Positions 63,161 to 64,000 of a stretch of DNA of 64,000 nt are shown here, piece by piece. The notes beneath the pieces are model-generated. The model worked only from the letters and a program-made list of their open reading frames with translations, had not been told where the DNA came from and did not search any database. Position 1 is the stretch's first letter, and every line of letters begins with the position of its first letter. This DNA comes from Evansella sp041820985 (GTDB taxonomy: Bacteria; Bacillota; Bacilli; Bacillales; Salisediminibacteriaceae), in NCBI RefSeq assembly GCF_041820985.1, contig NZ_JBGUAU010000010.1, positions 129,458-193,457 on the forward strand, in the 5' to 3' direction. Both the position numbers and the translations under genes were made by a program.

Positions 63161-63673
63161 ATGGCTAATATAACGCTTGCCGAAGCTGTAAAGTTGAAGA
63201 GCGTGTTGTCAAAAAGAATTCATGAGTTGGAGGATGAAATGCTGCGAGTTGGTTTTGTCCAAATTGAAAGCGGCAGCGAACTACCAAAACAGAACAGAAC
63301 CCTCGCAAAGGTAGAACAGGATATAGAGGAAATCAGAGCAGATTTCCGCTTATTGGATAAGCTTGTGTATAAAGCTAACATTGAAAACACTATTACCTAT
63401 AGGAACGATGCGCTGACCATTGTGGAAGCTATCGAACTAGCAACCCAACTTCGAGCGAAAGCAAAGAAAGAGAAAGAATTGTCACTATTGGAAAAGGAAG
63501 AACATCTTTATTATGGAGAAGCTACTACAATGGTGCGAGTGGCTCTTTTTGAACCTGAGGAATATCGCCAAAGAGCTGTAGAAACAGAACGCCTTGCTAA
63601 TCGAGTTTCCAATTTAATCAATGCCAAGAACTATTCCATTGAACTTGAATTTGATGTTGAAAAATATTTTTAA
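63161..63673 (+). CDS. DIP1984-family protein
   Basis: 170 residues, helical, soluble and strongly charged, with heptad-like patterns. The opening ITLAEAVKLKSVLSKRIHEL and the later ALTIVEAIELATQLRAKAK are two similar helical segments typical of DIP1984-family proteins, which have no established function. The start at 63161 (MANITLAE) is favoured; an in-frame TTG lies 9 nt earlier. It stands alone, with a hairpin about 70 nt past its stop. Confidence 0.8.
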   Translation: MANITLAEAVKLKSVLSKRIHELEDEMLRVGFVQIESGSELPKQNRTLAKVEQDIEEIRADFRLLDKLVYKANIENTITYRNDALTIVEAIELATQLRAKAKKEKELSLLEKEEHLYYGEATTMVRVALFEPEEYRQRAVETERLANRVSNLINAKNYSIELEFDVEKYF

Positions 63674-64000
63674 GTAATTCTCTGAAGGCGGAAGACTACC
63701 TCTTCGGTGGTATAGATCGAACTTTCATTGATAGTTTTTACTACTCTGAAGAGGTGAGACTCCTCTTCAGAGCATAGAAGGAGCAATTGGTGTACATTTT
63801 ATGTACTCGGATATAGTGATGGCAATGGCAAACCAATGACCTCTGTCTTCTTACTCTGTTACCCTTAACCAATCACCAACCATAGACAATGGCGGTCGAT
63901 GACCAACTTTCGTGGTTTTTTCACTCCTTCTATGAGAGGTGGTGTCCCAAATGCATATGCTTTTGGTGACATCATCTTTTTTTGTTTGGTTTTCTCTATT
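63674..64000. other. Window end, non-coding with one perfect hairpin
   Basis: A perfect 11-bp stem CTCTGAAGAGG / CCTCTTCAGAG (63744-63772, 7-nt loop) without a U-run follows the DIP1984 gene. Beyond it, a 36-codon minus-strand frame (63865-63975) has no ribosome site. Nothing else can be supported. Confidence 0.4.

Noticed and set aside
63865..63975. 36-codon minus-strand ORF at the right edge
   Set aside because: No ribosome site and no recognisable motif; too little sequence beyond it to judge.

Overview
The window looks like chromosomal DNA from a low-GC, endospore-former-type Bacillota, most likely a Bacillaceae member. The reasons are strong AGGAGG-type ribosome binding sites, frequent TTG/GTG starts, sigma-A and ECF (SigW-like) promoters, short Rho-independent terminators, and families typical of Bacillus (PadR with DUF1129, LytTR-controlled ABC exporters, DUF2268, DUF4179 anti-sigma, YrdB). 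No rRNA, tRNA, CRISPR array or intact insertion sequence was recognised. Most of the window (1-57.4 kb) is read on the minus strand and the last 6 kb on the plus strand.

Layout. (1) 1-362: the start of an ECF sigma factor cut by the left edge. (2) 0.5-12 kb: an L-fucose operon (fucU-fucA-fucK-fucI, then a lactonase-type amidohydrolase, an aldo/keto reductase, a zinc alcohol dehydrogenase and a GH95 alpha-L-fucosidase) behind a LacI-family regulator. The operon promoter is legible, with two matching operator-like palindromes. No sugar transporter is present. (3) 12.6-22 kb: an RNA-repair operon, small protein - DUF4132 giant - Hen1 - Pnkp. (4) 22.3-30.7 kb: ordinary accessory genes, including cupin, AraC/GyrI-like, a SigW-type promoter with a membrane protein, and a PadR-DUF1129-Lon-like protease-GNAT-DUF2268 run.

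(5) 30.7-53.4 kb: the most interesting region, a biosynthetic gene cluster of about 22 genes on one strand. It starts with a fused ketosynthase/chain-length factor (second active-site Cys replaced by Gln) and an ACP. These are followed by a ketoreductase, dehydratase and enoyl hydratase/isomerase, two CrtI/CRTISO-like flavoproteins and an Sfp-type PPTase. Embedded in it is the four-gene cassette KASIII-like / FkbH-like / ACP / 2-oxoacid-dehydrogenase-type acyltransferase that defines tetronate pathways (agglomerin, RK-682 type). Tailoring genes are a flavin monooxygenase, dTDP-sugar genes with a second variant dehydratase, and a macrolide-type glycosyltransferase. Export and editing genes are an ABC transporter, a membrane protein and a type II thioesterase. 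The inference is a glycosylated tetronate with a (poly)unsaturated chain made by a type II PKS. I do not recognise this combination from Bacillaceae.

(6) 53.4-57.4 kb: a gene-poor stretch with decayed genes (a LuxR-type regulator relic and a DUF1129 fragment), then an ABC exporter under a LytTR regulator whose N-terminal half is a degenerate ABC ATPase. (7) 57.8-64 kb: an ECF sigma/anti-sigma pair, a lipoprotein with an apparent frameshift at its start, a YeiH-family transporter with a small exported protein, and a DIP1984-family protein.
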